64,000 nt of DNA from Streptomyces werraensis. Lineage in GTDB: Bacteria; Actinomycetota; Actinomycetes; Streptomycetales; Streptomycetaceae. Positions 24,496 through 33,493 of this stretch are shown here, in pieces. The notes beneath the pieces were generated by a model that was given only the letters and a program-made list of their open reading frames with translations, did not search any database and was not told where the DNA came from. The stretch spans positions 62,001 through 126,000 of the forward strand of contig BNBX01000013.1 of NCBI GenBank assembly GCA_014656175.1, given 5' to 3'. The stretch's first letter is position 1; each line of letters begins with the position of its first letter. A program made the position numbers and the translations under genes.

Positions 24496-25782
24496 TCAGG
24501 GCCGCTCCAGGACGGCTGTGACGCCTTGTCCCCCGGCGGCGCAGATCGAGATCAGACCGCGGCCGGGGGCGTCCCGCTCGGCGAGCAGCTTGGCGAGGGT
24601 CGCCACGATGCGGGCGCCGGTGGCGGCGAAGGGGTGGCCGGTGGCGAGCGAGGACCCGGCCACGTTCAGCCGCGCCCGGTCGACGGGCGGCAGGCCGCGC
24701 TTCTCCCAGGCGGCCAGGGTGGCGAGCACCTGGGAGGCGAAGGCCTCGTGCACCTCGAGGAGGTCGAAGTCGTCCAGGCCGAGACCGGCCCGCTCCAGCA
24801 TGCGCGGGACGGCGTGGGCGGGCGCCATCAGCAGGCCGTCCTCGCCGTCGGCGACGTCGCCGTGCACGAAGTCGACGGCGGCCGTCTCGTACGCGGTGAG
24901 GTACGCCAGCGGTTCCAGGCCGCGCTCCTCGGCCCACTGCTCGCTCGCCAGCAGGACGACGGCGGCGCCGTCGGTGAGGGGGGTGGAGTTGCCCGCCGTC
25001 ATGGTGGGTCCGGGCCCGTCGACGCCGAACACCGGCCTGAGCGCGGCGAGTTTCTCCACCGTCGAGCCGGGGCGCAGGTTCTGGTCGCGGGCCAGGCCGC
25101 GGAAGGGCACCACCAGGTCCTGGAAGAAACCCCGTTCGTAGGCGGCGGCGAGCCGCTGGTGGCTGGTGGCGGCGAGTTCGTCCTGGGCCTCGCGGGTGAT
25201 GCCCCAGGCGCGGGCGGTGACGGCGGCGTGCTCGCCCATGGAAAGTCCGGTGCGGGGCTCGGCGTTGCGCGGGATGTCGGGGACGAGGTGGCCGGGGCGC
25301 ACCTTGGCGAGCGCCTTGAGCCGGGCGCCGAGGGACGTGGCGCGGCGCGCCTCCAGCAGCACCTTGCGCAGGTCGTCGTTGACGCCGAGGGGCGCGTCGC
25401 TCGCGGTGTCGGAGCCGCCGGCGACCGCGGCCTCGGTCTGGCCGAGGGCGATCTTGTTGGCGGCGGCGATCACGGCCTGGAGTCCGGTGCCGCAGGCCTG
25501 CTGGATGTCGTAGGCGGGGGTGCGGGCGTCGAGGCGGGAGCCGAGGACGGTCTCGCGGGCGAGGTTGAAGTCGCGGCTGTGCTTGAGGACCGCGCCGGCC
25601 ACGAACTCGTCGACCGCGCCCGGCTGTTCGAGCCCGTAGCGGCCGACGAGGCCGTCCAGGGCGGCGGTGAGCATCTCCTGGTTGGAGGCGGTGGCGTAGG
25701 GCCCGTCGGAGCGTGCGAACGGGACGCGGCTGCCGCCGATGACCGCGACACGCCGCACAGTGGCCGGCTTCAGGGTGCTCAT
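24496..25782 (-). CDS. Acetyl-CoA acyltransferase (FadA2-like thiolase)
   Basis: A 428-aa thiolase. The nucleophilic cysteine is in QQACGTGLQAV, the active-site histidines are in EVHEAFASQV and GHPFAATGAR, and the second cysteine is in SICAAGGQG. It cleaves or condenses acyl-CoA units in the cytoplasm. It is divergent from the FabG gene. In mycobacteria the fadA2, fabG4 and htdX genes show the same divergent arrangement (established for those genomes), which supports a joint beta-oxidation or chain-modifying role. Confidence 0.92.
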   Translation of the reverse strand: MSTLKPATVRRVAVIGGSRVPFARSDGPYATASNQEMLTAALDGLVGRYGLEQPGAVDEFVAGAVLKHSRDFNLARETVLGSRLDARTPAYDIQQACGTGLQAVIAAANKIALGQTEAAVAGGSDTASDAPLGVNDDLRKVLLEARRATSLGARLKALAKVRPGHLVPDIPRNAEPRTGLSMGEHAAVTARAWGITREAQDELAATSHQRLAAAYERGFFQDLVVPFRGLARDQNLRPGSTVEKLAALRPVFGVDGPGPTMTAGNSTPLTDGAAVVLLASEQWAEERGLEPLAYLTAYETAAVDFVHGDVADGEDGLLMAPAHAVPRMLERAGLGLDDFDLLEVHEAFASQVLATLAAWEKRGLPPVDRARLNVAGSSLATGHPFAATGARIVATLAKLLAERDAPGRGLISICAAGGQGVTAVLERP

Positions 25783-25812
25783 CTCGACCTGCTCCTCAAC
25801 CGTGACATAGGC

Positions 25813-25842
25813 TTACCTCCGGTAACCTTACTCCAGAGTAAG
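25813..25842. promoter_or_regulatory. Two palindromes between the thiolase and FabG genes
   Basis: TTACC-N3-GGTAA at 25813-25825 and CTTACTC-CA-GAGTAAG at 25827-25842 lie side by side in the 100-base divergent gap. They share TTAC/GTAA half-site sequence and probably bind one dimeric regulator. The TetR-family protein encoded at 28019-28717, at the end of the divergent FabG-MaoC pair, is the obvious candidate. Confidence 0.6.
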
Positions 25843-25882
25843 CACCGAGTGAGCCCCTCGCACGCACCCCTGGGAGTCCCCG

Positions 25883-27190
25883 ATGGCCGACCGCTATCTG
25901 AGCTTCACCGGCACCGCGCCGGGCCGCTTCCTCACGCGCCGCCTGGGGCTGCCCCGGCCCGCCCCGCTGCGCCGCTGGTCGGCGGAGCGTCCGGCACTCG
26001 ACGGCGGGCTGCTGCACCGCACCGCGGGCGCCTCCCGCCTCGACCTCGCGCCCGTCCTCGCCCGCACCGGACTCCCCACCGACGAGGCCGCCGGGAAGCC
26101 CGCCGCGGTCGTCCTGGACGCCACCGGGGTGCGCACCGTCGAGGACCTCGACGAGGTGCACGCCGCCCTGCACCCCGTCGTGCGGTCCGTCGCCGAGAGC
26201 GGCCGGATCGTGGTGCTCGGGGCCCCGCTCGACGCAGACGACCACCACCAGGCCGCCGCCCAGCAGGCGCTGGAGGGCTTCACCCGCTCCCTCGGCAAGG
26301 AGACCGGCGGCGGCAGGACCGTCAACCTGGTCCGCCTCACCGACGCCTCCGCCGCCGAGTCCACCCTGCGCTTCCTCCTCTCCCCCAAGTCGGCCTACGT
26401 CAGCGGCCAGGTCATCGCCGTCGGCGACCGGAACAGCCCCGCCCCCGAGGACGCCGACCGCCCCCTGACCGGCCGCACCGCCCTGGTCACCGGCGCCGCG
26501 CGGGGCATCGGCGAGGCCGTCGCCGCGACCCTGGCCCGGGACGGCGCCGAGGTGGTCGTCCTGGACGTGCCGCAGGCCGAGGAGGACGCCCGCCGGGTGG
26601 CCGAACGGATCGGCGGCAGCGTGCTGCTGCTCGACATGACCGTCGCCGACGCGGGCGCCCGCATCGCCGAGGCGCTCCCCGGCGGGCTGGACGTACTCGT
26701 CCACAACGCGGGCATCACCCGGGACCGCCGCCTGGTCAACATGGAGAAGAACCGCTGGAGTTCGGTGCTGGACGTGAATCTCGGCAGCGTGCTGCGCACC
26801 ACCGACGCGCTCCTGGAGGCCGGGGCGCTGCGCCGCGACGGCCGGATCGTCGCCACCGCCTCCATCGCGGGCATCGCCGGGAACGCCGGCCAGACCAACT
26901 ACGGCGCGAGCAAGGCCGGCGTCGCCGGCTTCGTCCGCGCCCTCGCCCCCCGTGCGCTCGCCGAGCACGGGGTGACGGTGAACGCGGTCGCGCCCGGCTT
27001 CATCGAGACGAAGATGACGGCCGCCGTCCCCCTGTTCATCCGAGAGGCCGGACGCCGGATGAACTCCCTCGCCCAGGGCGGTCTGCCCGTCGACGTCGCC
27101 GAGACCACCGCCTGGTTCGCCCACCCCGGCTCGGGCGCGGTCAACGGCCAGGTCGTGCGCGTCTGCGGCCAGAGCCTGCTGGGGGCGTGA
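25883..27190 (+). CDS. High-molecular-weight 3-oxoacyl reductase (FabG4-like)
   Basis: A 435-aa protein. The C-terminal 240 residues are a short-chain dehydrogenase with the nucleotide motif TGAARGIGEAVAAT, the HNAG motif (VHNAGITRD) and the catalytic Ser-Tyr-Lys set in TASIAGIAGNAGQTNYGASK. The N-terminal 190 residues form the extra flavodoxin-like domain that marks the HMW FabG4 group. It reduces 3-oxoacyl thioesters with NAD(P)H. It lies one base before the MaoC hydratase gene, so the two consecutive steps of chain processing are co-expressed. Confidence 0.92.
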   Translation: MADRYLSFTGTAPGRFLTRRLGLPRPAPLRRWSAERPALDGGLLHRTAGASRLDLAPVLARTGLPTDEAAGKPAAVVLDATGVRTVEDLDEVHAALHPVVRSVAESGRIVVLGAPLDADDHHQAAAQQALEGFTRSLGKETGGGRTVNLVRLTDASAAESTLRFLLSPKSAYVSGQVIAVGDRNSPAPEDADRPLTGRTALVTGAARGIGEAVAATLARDGAEVVVLDVPQAEEDARRVAERIGGSVLLLDMTVADAGARIAEALPGGLDVLVHNAGITRDRRLVNMEKNRWSSVLDVNLGSVLRTTDALLEAGALRRDGRIVATASIAGIAGNAGQTNYGASKAGVAGFVRALAPRALAEHGVTVNAVAPGFIETKMTAAVPLFIREAGRRMNSLAQGGLPVDVAETTAWFAHPGSGAVNGQVVRVCGQSLLGA

Positions 27191-27191
27191 C

Positions 27192-28049
27192 ATGGCGCCG
27201 ACCCCGCCGGAGCGGACCGAGGCCGTCCTCACCCGCTCCCCGTCCCTCGCCCCGCTGCTCGCCCGCGGCGCGCTCCTGTCGCCCTTCCGCCGCCCGGACC
27301 CGTCCGCCGCGCACCCCCGCACCCGGCTGGTGCTGCCCGGCCTGCGCCCCGACCCGGCCGAGCTGGCCGCGTACGCGAAGGTGTGCGGCTTCCCCGCCGC
27401 CGCGGACACACTGCCGGTGACCTATCCGCACGTGCTGGGCTTCCCGCTGGCGATGCGGCTGATGAGCGCCCGGGACTTCCCGCTGCCGCTGCTCGGACTC
27501 GTGCACACGTCGATCTCCGTCACCCGGCACCGCGCCACCCCGTCCGCCGCCTTCTACGACCTCACCGTGTACGTCGACGGACTGACACCGCACCGGCGCG
27601 GCACCGAGGCGGCCGTGGTCACGGAACTGCGCTCGGGCGACGAGCTGGTGTGGGAGTCGCGCAGCACGTACCTGGCCCGGCACAGCACCACGTACTCCGA
27701 AGGCCCGGAGCGGACCGGGGACCCCGGGCTGCCCGCCGTCGAGGAGTGGCGGCTCCCCGGTGACCTCGGCCGCCGCTACGGCGCCGCGTCCGGCGACCGC
27801 AACCCGATCCATCTGCACCCGCTCACCGCGCGCCTCTTCGGCTTCCCGCGCGCCATCGCGCACGGCATGTGGACCGTCGCCCGCTGCCTCGCCGCCCACG
27901 GCGTCCCGGACGCGGCCGGGGTCCGGGCGGAGTTCCGGGCGCCGGTGCTGCTGCCCGGCACGGTGACGTACGCGGCGGACGGCGGGCGGTTCGCCCTGCG
28001 CGGCGGCCGCGGCCGTATTCACCTCACCGGCGAGGTGACCTCCCTCTGA
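27192..28049 (+). CDS. MaoC-type acyl-CoA dehydratase/hydratase (HtdX-like)
   Basis: A 285-aa double hot-dog protein. The (R)-hydratase signature YGAASGDRNPIHLHPLTARLFGF has the catalytic Asp and His, and AHGMW follows. It interconverts (R)-3-hydroxyacyl and trans-2-enoyl thioesters. It directly follows the FabG4-like gene. Its 3' end overlaps the convergent TetR gene by 31 bases. Confidence 0.9.
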   Translation: MAPTPPERTEAVLTRSPSLAPLLARGALLSPFRRPDPSAAHPRTRLVLPGLRPDPAELAAYAKVCGFPAAADTLPVTYPHVLGFPLAMRLMSARDFPLPLLGLVHTSISVTRHRATPSAAFYDLTVYVDGLTPHRRGTEAAVVTELRSGDELVWESRSTYLARHSTTYSEGPERTGDPGLPAVEEWRLPGDLGRRYGAASGDRNPIHLHPLTARLFGFPRAIAHGMWTVARCLAAHGVPDAAGVRAEFRAPVLLPGTVTYAADGGRFALRGGRGRIHLTGEVTSL

Positions 28050-28717
28050 GTTTCCGGGGCGCGCGCGTCCCCGCTGTCGCCGGGCGGTGTCCAGTGCCGC
28101 CCGGCCATCAGGTCTCCGAGACCCGCCCACGCGAAGTTCATCAGCGTGGTCGCCGCCTGGCGTGCGGTGACGCCGGGGGTGGCGTTGGCCCAGTCGGCGA
28201 GCGACTCGGCGGCCCCGACCAGCGCCTCCGCCAGCCCGGAGACCTCCGCCTCCCGCAGGTCGGGGTCGCGGTGGGCCTCCCGCGCGGCGGCCAGGATGAG
28301 CTGCGTGACGAAGGCGACGATCTCCGCGCGCATCGCGGCCACCTCGGCGGCGAACACCTCGCCGTGGGTGCGCGCCTGGAGGTGCAGTACCGCCCAGCCG
28401 TCGGGGTGCCGGGCGGTGTGCGTGAAGAACGCGGTCAGGCCCGACCAGAGCTGCCGGTCCGCCGGCAGCTCGGGCCGGGCCCCCGCGCGCACCGCCTCGG
28501 TGAGCGCCCTTGCCTCACGGCGGATGCACGCGGTGAACAGGTCCTCCTTGGAGTTGAGGTACAGGTACACCAACGGCTTGGACACGCCCGCCAGTTCGGC
28601 GATCTCGTCCATCGACGCGGCCATGTACCCCCGGTTCCCGAAGGTCCGCACGGCTGCGTCCAGCATCTGCTGTTCACGGACCGCACGCGGCATCCGCTTC
28701 GTCTTCACGGCACCCAT
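28019..28717 (-). CDS. TetR-family regulator
   Basis: A 232-aa repressor-type protein. The N-terminal helix-turn-helix is at about 12-58 (QMLDAAVRTFGNRGYMAASMDEIAELAGVSKPLVYLYLNSKEDLF), followed by an all-helical ligand-binding domain. The frame is open far upstream, but the ATG at 28717 places the DNA-binding domain normally. It is convergent with the MaoC gene, and their ends overlap. It probably responds to acyl-CoA and binds the two palindromes at 25813-25842 (inference from context). Confidence 0.9.
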   Translation of the reverse strand: MGAVKTKRMPRAVREQQMLDAAVRTFGNRGYMAASMDEIAELAGVSKPLVYLYLNSKEDLFTACIRREARALTEAVRAGARPELPADRQLWSGLTAFFTHTARHPDGWAVLHLQARTHGEVFAAEVAAMRAEIVAFVTQLILAAAREAHRDPDLREAEVSGLAEALVGAAESLADWANATPGVTARQAATTLMNFAWAGLGDLMAGRHWTPPGDSGDARAPETQREVTSPVR

Positions 28718-28740
28718 GGGACACAGCGTACGGTCCGCCG

Positions 28741-30066
28741 CTACCGCTGGTCGTGGCCGTCGTCCCCGGCCGACAGGAGCGCGCCGGCGTTCGGCACCCG
28801 GTCGCCCGACGTGAGCCGGGGCAGCAGGTGCGCGGTGAACAGCGTGGACAGCGCCGAGGTGTCCGTGCCGCCGTCGGTGCGCACCACCACCGGACGCGGC
28901 GCCTTCCCGGCCAGCCGCGAGCCGACCTCGAGCCGCCTGCGGGCCAGCTCGTACCGGAGCACCGCCCGGTTGTCCCGGTACGCCTTGGCGAGTGCCTGCT
29001 GGGCGCGGGCCTCGTTCTCGGCGGCGATCAGACCGCTGCGGCCGCGCGTCTCGATCTCGAAGCGCACCCGCTGGGCCTCGGTCTCCTGCCGCTCCAGCAG
29101 CTGGGCGACCTCCTCGCGGGCCCGGTTCAGAGCGGCCCGCACCTCGACGATCCGGGCGTCGCGGATCTTCTTCGCCCGCTCGATGTCCATGCCCAGGCTG
29201 TCGATGCGCCGCTTGCGGATCAGGCCCCACTCCTGCTCGTAGGCGGTGCGTTCCTTGGCGACCTGCTCACGGGTGGCCAGATGCTGCTGGTACTGCGCCG
29301 GGAGCTGCACGTCGGGGATGTTGCAGCCGGTGATGCGCACGCCGTAGCGGTCCAGCTGACGGTTGAGCAGGTCCTGCATGTCGGCGACGTCCGAGCCGCG
29401 CAGGTCGTAGGCGCGCTCGGTGCGCACCTTGCGGGCCCGCTGCCGGATCGCGTCCTGCACGGCGCTGGACAGCACCAGGTCGAAGTTGCCGGCGCCGATG
29501 GTGCGGACGAAGAGCACCGCGTCGGTGATGCGGAACTTCAGGAAGAACTCGATGGAGCGCAGCGGCACGTTCTCCTGCGTGGGGCAGGCCATGACGGGCG
29601 CCGAGTACGGGATCTCGGTGGCCGTGTCGACGACGAAGTCGACCCGCGACCAGGGGTGCCACAGGTAGTGCCGGCCCGCGTCCAGGGTGCGCACGACGGC
29701 GCCGTACCGGGTGAGCACACCGTGGGTGCCCTGCTCGATCTCGACGATCGAGGAGCGCCACCACCACAGCCCGCCGATCACCAGCAGCAGCACCCCGACG
29801 GTGTAGGAGAGGGTGGCCAGGGCGCCGGCGGCCATGCCGCCGAGCCCTTCGGACCCCGACTCCTTCAGGGTGAGCATCACGCCCGAGAGCAGGGCGTACC
29901 CGCCGGCCCAGAGGGGGAGCATCCACCACAGGCGGCGGCGGTGCTTGGGGATGATGACCGGCAGCAGGGTGCCGGCGTCGCCGCCGCGCAGCAGACGGGC
30001 GATGTCGCTCCAGGGCGCGACGGCCTCGGAGATGACCGAACGACGGTGACTGCGGACGGAACTCAC
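28741..30066 (-). CDS. SPFH/band-7 domain membrane protein, second of a pair
   Basis: A 441-aa protein. Two membrane helices lie at about 47-105 (LWWMLPLWAGGYALLSG and SYTVGVLLLVIGGLWWW). A band-7 domain starts at VEIEQGTHGVLTRYGAVVRTLDAGRHY and ends near residue 265. A long charged helical part follows (EQVAKERTAYEQEWGLIRKRR and on), typical of stomatin/flotillin coiled coils. Such proteins form oligomeric membrane rings or scaffolds. Its GTG start overlaps the stop of the upstream SPFH gene, so the two are probably co-translated and may form a mixed oligomer. Confidence 0.85.
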   Translation of the reverse strand: MSSVRSHRRSVISEAVAPWSDIARLLRGGDAGTLLPVIIPKHRRRLWWMLPLWAGGYALLSGVMLTLKESGSEGLGGMAAGALATLSYTVGVLLLVIGGLWWWRSSIVEIEQGTHGVLTRYGAVVRTLDAGRHYLWHPWSRVDFVVDTATEIPYSAPVMACPTQENVPLRSIEFFLKFRITDAVLFVRTIGAGNFDLVLSSAVQDAIRQRARKVRTERAYDLRGSDVADMQDLLNRQLDRYGVRITGCNIPDVQLPAQYQQHLATREQVAKERTAYEQEWGLIRKRRIDSLGMDIERAKKIRDARIVEVRAALNRAREEVAQLLERQETEAQRVRFEIETRGRSGLIAAENEARAQQALAKAYRDNRAVLRYELARRRLEVGSRLAGKAPRPVVVRTDGGTDTSALSTLFTAHLLPRLTSGDRVPNAGALLSAGDDGHDQR

Positions 30067-31763
30067 TGCTGGACCTCCTCGGCGGACACGGACCCGGTGG
30101 GCCGGGACCCGGCGGGCCCGGACTCGTCGCCCGCTGCGGCGCCGTCGGGCGCCTCGTTCGTGACACCCTCGGCGGGCTCGTCGGGCATCTGCGGCACGAC
30201 GGTCGGCCGCTCGGCCTCCAGCAGCGCGGTGATCTCCTGCTGGCGGCCGGCGATCCGCGCGGACACCTCCGCCAGCCGCTCCCGTACGGCGGCCATCTCG
30301 GCATCGTCGAACAGCTCGGCGCCGCGCTCGCCGACCAGCTCGCGGGCCAGTTCCAGGAAGTCGATCCCGGCGGCCCCGTCGCCGTCGCCGCCGATGCGCA
30401 CCAGGCGCGGCAGATGGTCGGCGACCTGCTCCAGGGTGTCGAGCACCTGCTGCTGGTAGCGGTACTCCAGAATCTCCGGGGCCTCCGCGGCGGTCACCGC
30501 GCGGATGTCCAGGGCCTGCGCCTCCAGCAGCGCCGCGTTGGCCTTGGCCTCCGATTCGGCCTGCACGTACCGCTGGCGGGCCAGCGCCTCGGCGCGGTTG
30601 GTCTCGCGCTCCACGGCGGTGTCCATCTGCGCCTGGTACTGGGCGATGTCCGCCTGGATCGCCGACAGTGTCTCCTGGCTGGAGGCGAGCTCGCGGTTGA
30701 GGTCGCCCTCGTCCTGCTCCTTGCGGAGCTGGAGCGCGTACTCGTGGGTGTACGCCTCCTTGGCCATGCGGACCATTTCGGGCGCGGCCAGGTCCATCCG
30801 GTAGCGGCGGTCCGAGGGCTCGGCGTGCGTGATGTTGGCGTTGGTCAGCTCCACGGCGGGGCGGAACTGCTGGTTCAGCTGCTCAAGCAGCCGGCCGCTG
30901 TCCTCGCCGACCATGTCGTAGATGCCGGCCGCCTCCTGCTCGTAGATCAGGCTGCGGATGGTCTCGCTGACCGCGTTGCCGAGCTTCTCCTCGAAGCCGC
31001 GCACCGCGCCGAGGGTGTAGACGAACTCCACCGGGTCGCTGATCCGGAACTGGATGAACAGGTCGATGGACGCCTTCACGCCGCCCTTGGTGGGGGCCTC
31101 CCGCACCGGCGCGTTGAACGGGTACTCACGGGTGGTGTTGACGATGTACGACACCCGCTTCCACGGGCTGAGCAGGGTGACCCGGCCGGGTCCGACGACC
31201 TTCTCCAGCTTGCCGAAGCGGGTGATCATCGCCTGGCAGCCGTCCGGCACCATGACCAGGCCCTGCCGCCACCACACGAACGCGACCGCGGCCACCGCGA
31301 TCAGCCAGTAGTGCAGCCCGAACAGCGGCGAGGTCACGCCCCAGCCGCCGACCGCGGACGTGATCGACGTGCCGATCAGCCCGATCACCAGCAGTGACAG
31401 CACCGGCAGCATGGACAGCAGGGAACGGCCCCTGGGCATCACCATCGGGTAGATGGCGTGCACGGTCTCGCCGCCCTCCCGCAGCTGCTCGCTGCGGCTC
31501 AACGCCTCGCCGGCCTCGTCCAGCGACACGGTCTTCTGCCGCATCACGGTGTCGACGGAGCTGCCGTCCTGCTCCCGGGCGGCCGGGAAGTCGGCCGGAT
31601 CCATGCCCTCGCCCGTCTCGAACCGCTCGTCCTCGCCGCCCGACGGCTGCCCGCCGCCTCCGGTGCGCCGGAGCAGCTCGTCCCGGGCAGCGGCGCGCGG
31701 ATCCGCGCCCCCGGCGACCGACTGCGCGACGTCGCGTAGGCTCTGCGCCCGCGTACGTGCCAC
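30063..31763 (-). CDS. SPFH/band-7 domain membrane protein, first of a pair
   Basis: A 566-aa protein. A 115-residue polar N-terminus precedes two membrane segments (LLSMLPVLSLLVIGLIGTSI and LIAVAAVAFVWW). A band-7 domain follows (MVPDGCQAMITRFGKLEKVVGPGRVTLLSPWKRV), then a long charged helical stretch at about 345-450 and a polar tail. The GTG at 31763 has GAAGGGGGA upstream; the frame is open 37 codons further but lacks any such site. It is paralogous to the downstream gene in layout. Membrane scaffolding is the family role; the client is unknown. Confidence 0.85.
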   Translation of the reverse strand: MARTRAQSLRDVAQSVAGGADPRAAARDELLRRTGGGGQPSGGEDERFETGEGMDPADFPAAREQDGSSVDTVMRQKTVSLDEAGEALSRSEQLREGGETVHAIYPMVMPRGRSLLSMLPVLSLLVIGLIGTSITSAVGGWGVTSPLFGLHYWLIAVAAVAFVWWRQGLVMVPDGCQAMITRFGKLEKVVGPGRVTLLSPWKRVSYIVNTTREYPFNAPVREAPTKGGVKASIDLFIQFRISDPVEFVYTLGAVRGFEEKLGNAVSETIRSLIYEQEAAGIYDMVGEDSGRLLEQLNQQFRPAVELTNANITHAEPSDRRYRMDLAAPEMVRMAKEAYTHEYALQLRKEQDEGDLNRELASSQETLSAIQADIAQYQAQMDTAVERETNRAEALARQRYVQAESEAKANAALLEAQALDIRAVTAAEAPEILEYRYQQQVLDTLEQVADHLPRLVRIGGDGDGAAGIDFLELARELVGERGAELFDDAEMAAVRERLAEVSARIAGRQQEITALLEAERPTVVPQMPDEPAEGVTNEAPDGAAAGDESGPAGSRPTGSVSAEEVQQ

Positions 31764-31856
31764 GGGGTCCCCCTTCGCCTGTGGTGCCCTCCCCGCACTC
31801 GGCCGCGGGGAAGCGTGTGGTCCGGTGATCACACACCACGAAGGCGCACACACGTA

Positions 31857-31909
31857 AGGGGCGCACCCCAGCAACGGTCACCCGTGTGTCGTTGCCGGAA
31901 TGCGCCCCT
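31857..31909 (-). terminator. Long interrupted hairpin after the symporter gene
   Basis: AGGGGCGCA at 31857-31865 pairs with TGCGCCCCT at 31901-31909. Inside a symmetric five-base internal loop, GCAACG at 31871-31876 pairs with CGTTGC at 31890-31895. It lies 20 bases beyond the symporter stop codon on the minus strand. There is no U-tract, so termination would be of the U-less type; a double-stranded regulatory element is the alternative. Confidence 0.55.
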
Positions 31910-31929
31910 CGGCGCGGTCTTGAAGGCCG

Positions 31930-33243
31930 TCAGGCCGCCGCGGGGACCGGGTGGGTGTCCTGCGGCTCGGGGGTCTCGTCGACCGGGGAGGCGTGGACCG
32001 CGTTGTACTTGTCGCGGTCGAGCAGGCCCTCGCGGGCGGAGACCACGACCGGGACCAGGGCCTGGCCCGCGACGTTCGTAGCCGTGCGGATCATGTCCAG
32101 GATCGGGTCGATGGCCAGGAGCAGGCCCACGCCCTCCATCGGCAGGCCGAGGGTGGAGAGGGTGAGCGTCAGCATGACCGTGGCGCCGGTGAGGCCGGCC
32201 GTGGCGGCGGAACCCACCACCGAGACGAACGCGATCAGCAGGTAGTCGCCGACGCCCAGCGGGACGTCGAAGATCTGCGCGACGAAGATCGCGGCGATGG
32301 CCGGGTAGATCGCGGCGCAGCCGTCCATCTTCGTGGTCGCGCCGAACGGCACGGCGAAGCTCGCGTACTCCTTGGGCACGCCCAGACGCTCGGTGACCTT
32401 CTGGGTCAGCGGCATGGTCCCGACGGAGGAGCGGGAGACGAAGGCCAGCTGGATCGCGGGCCAGGCGCCCTTGAAGAACTGCACGGGGCCGACCTTGGCG
32501 ACCGTCGCGAGCAGCGCCGGGTAGACGCCGAAGAGGACGATCAGGCAGCCGACGTAGATGTCGGCGGTGAACGTGGCGTACTTGCCGATCAGGTTCCAGC
32601 CGTAGGTGGCGATGGCGTTGCCGATGAGACCGACGGTGCCGAGCGGGGCCAGGCGGATGACCCACCACAGCGCCTTCTGCAGCAGCTCCAGGACGGACTC
32701 GCTGAGGGTGAGGATCGGCTGGGCCCGCTCGCCGAGCTGGAGGGCGGCGATGCCGGCGACGGCGGCCATGAAGACGATCTGCAGCACGTTCAGCTCGGTG
32801 AACGGCGTGATCACGTCGGTCGGCACGATGCCGGTGAGGAAGTCGATCCAGGAGCCGGTCTTCTCCGGCAGGCTGCCGTCGGCCGGGTCGAGGCCGGTGC
32901 CCGCGCCGGGGTTGGTGAGCAGGCCGATCGCCAGACCGATCGCCACCGCGATCAGCGAGGTGACCATGAACCACAGGAGCGTCCGCGAGGCCAGCCGGGC
33001 CGCGTTGTTGACCTTCCTGAGGTTGGTGATGGACACGAGGATCGCGAAGAAGACCAGCGGGGCGACGGCCAGCTTCAGCAGGCCGACGAAGGTGCCGCCG
33101 ACCTTCTCCAAGGTGGTGACCAGCCAGGACAGGTCCTGGCTGCGGGCGATCCAGCCGAGCAGGACGCCGAGGGCGAGGCCGATGAGTATCTGGGCCCAGA
33201 AGGGCACGCGGACGGACCGCTTCAACTGCGTGTTCGAGGACAC
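31930..33243 (-). CDS. Dicarboxylate/amino acid:cation symporter (DAACS family)
   Basis: A 437-aa transporter of the DctA/GltP type that imports C4-dicarboxylates or glutamate/aspartate with cations. It has about eight hydrophobic helices and two re-entrant loops. The serine-rich loop (VSRSSVGTMPLT), the TKMDG sequence and the later VVGSAATAGLTGA loop are family hallmarks. The GTG at 33243 is preferred because GGAG lies seven bases before it; the ATG two codons earlier is only one base from that site. A palindrome overlaps its probable promoter. Confidence 0.9.
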   Translation of the reverse strand: MSSNTQLKRSVRVPFWAQILIGLALGVLLGWIARSQDLSWLVTTLEKVGGTFVGLLKLAVAPLVFFAILVSITNLRKVNNAARLASRTLLWFMVTSLIAVAIGLAIGLLTNPGAGTGLDPADGSLPEKTGSWIDFLTGIVPTDVITPFTELNVLQIVFMAAVAGIAALQLGERAQPILTLSESVLELLQKALWWVIRLAPLGTVGLIGNAIATYGWNLIGKYATFTADIYVGCLIVLFGVYPALLATVAKVGPVQFFKGAWPAIQLAFVSRSSVGTMPLTQKVTERLGVPKEYASFAVPFGATTKMDGCAAIYPAIAAIFVAQIFDVPLGVGDYLLIAFVSVVGSAATAGLTGATVMLTLTLSTLGLPMEGVGLLLAIDPILDMIRTATNVAGQALVPVVVSAREGLLDRDKYNAVHASPVDETPEPQDTHPVPAAA

Positions 33244-33415
33244 GGACATGCTCCGGTGAGGGGGACGCGTGAGGGATGTGACGGGAAGGCTCGGGTGGGG
33301 CGCGGTGTCAGGGCTGACAGTTCGCGGCGGTGACCCGGCAGAGATCCACGTGCAGGCGCGCCACGAGCGGAACACTCCGGGGCGTGGGGAACACGGCTGC
33401 TGACTTCACCCGACG

Positions 33416-33457
33416 ACCGTAACACCTGAACTTTGAGAACCTCAAAGCCTTGCTTTG
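33416..33457 (-). promoter_or_regulatory. Symporter promoter with overlapping palindromes
   Basis: On the minus strand TTGAGG (33445-33440) and TACGGT (33421-33416) with an 18-base spacer make a good promoter, giving a leader of about 165 bases. A perfect palindrome, CTTTGAG-AAC-CTCAAAG (33431-33447), covers the -35 region. It overlaps a second inverted repeat, CAAAG-N5-CTTTG (33443-33457). A repressor bound here would block transcription. Confidence 0.5.
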
Positions 33458-33493
33458 GAAGGTGTGACGGCAAACACACTCATAGAACGCAAA

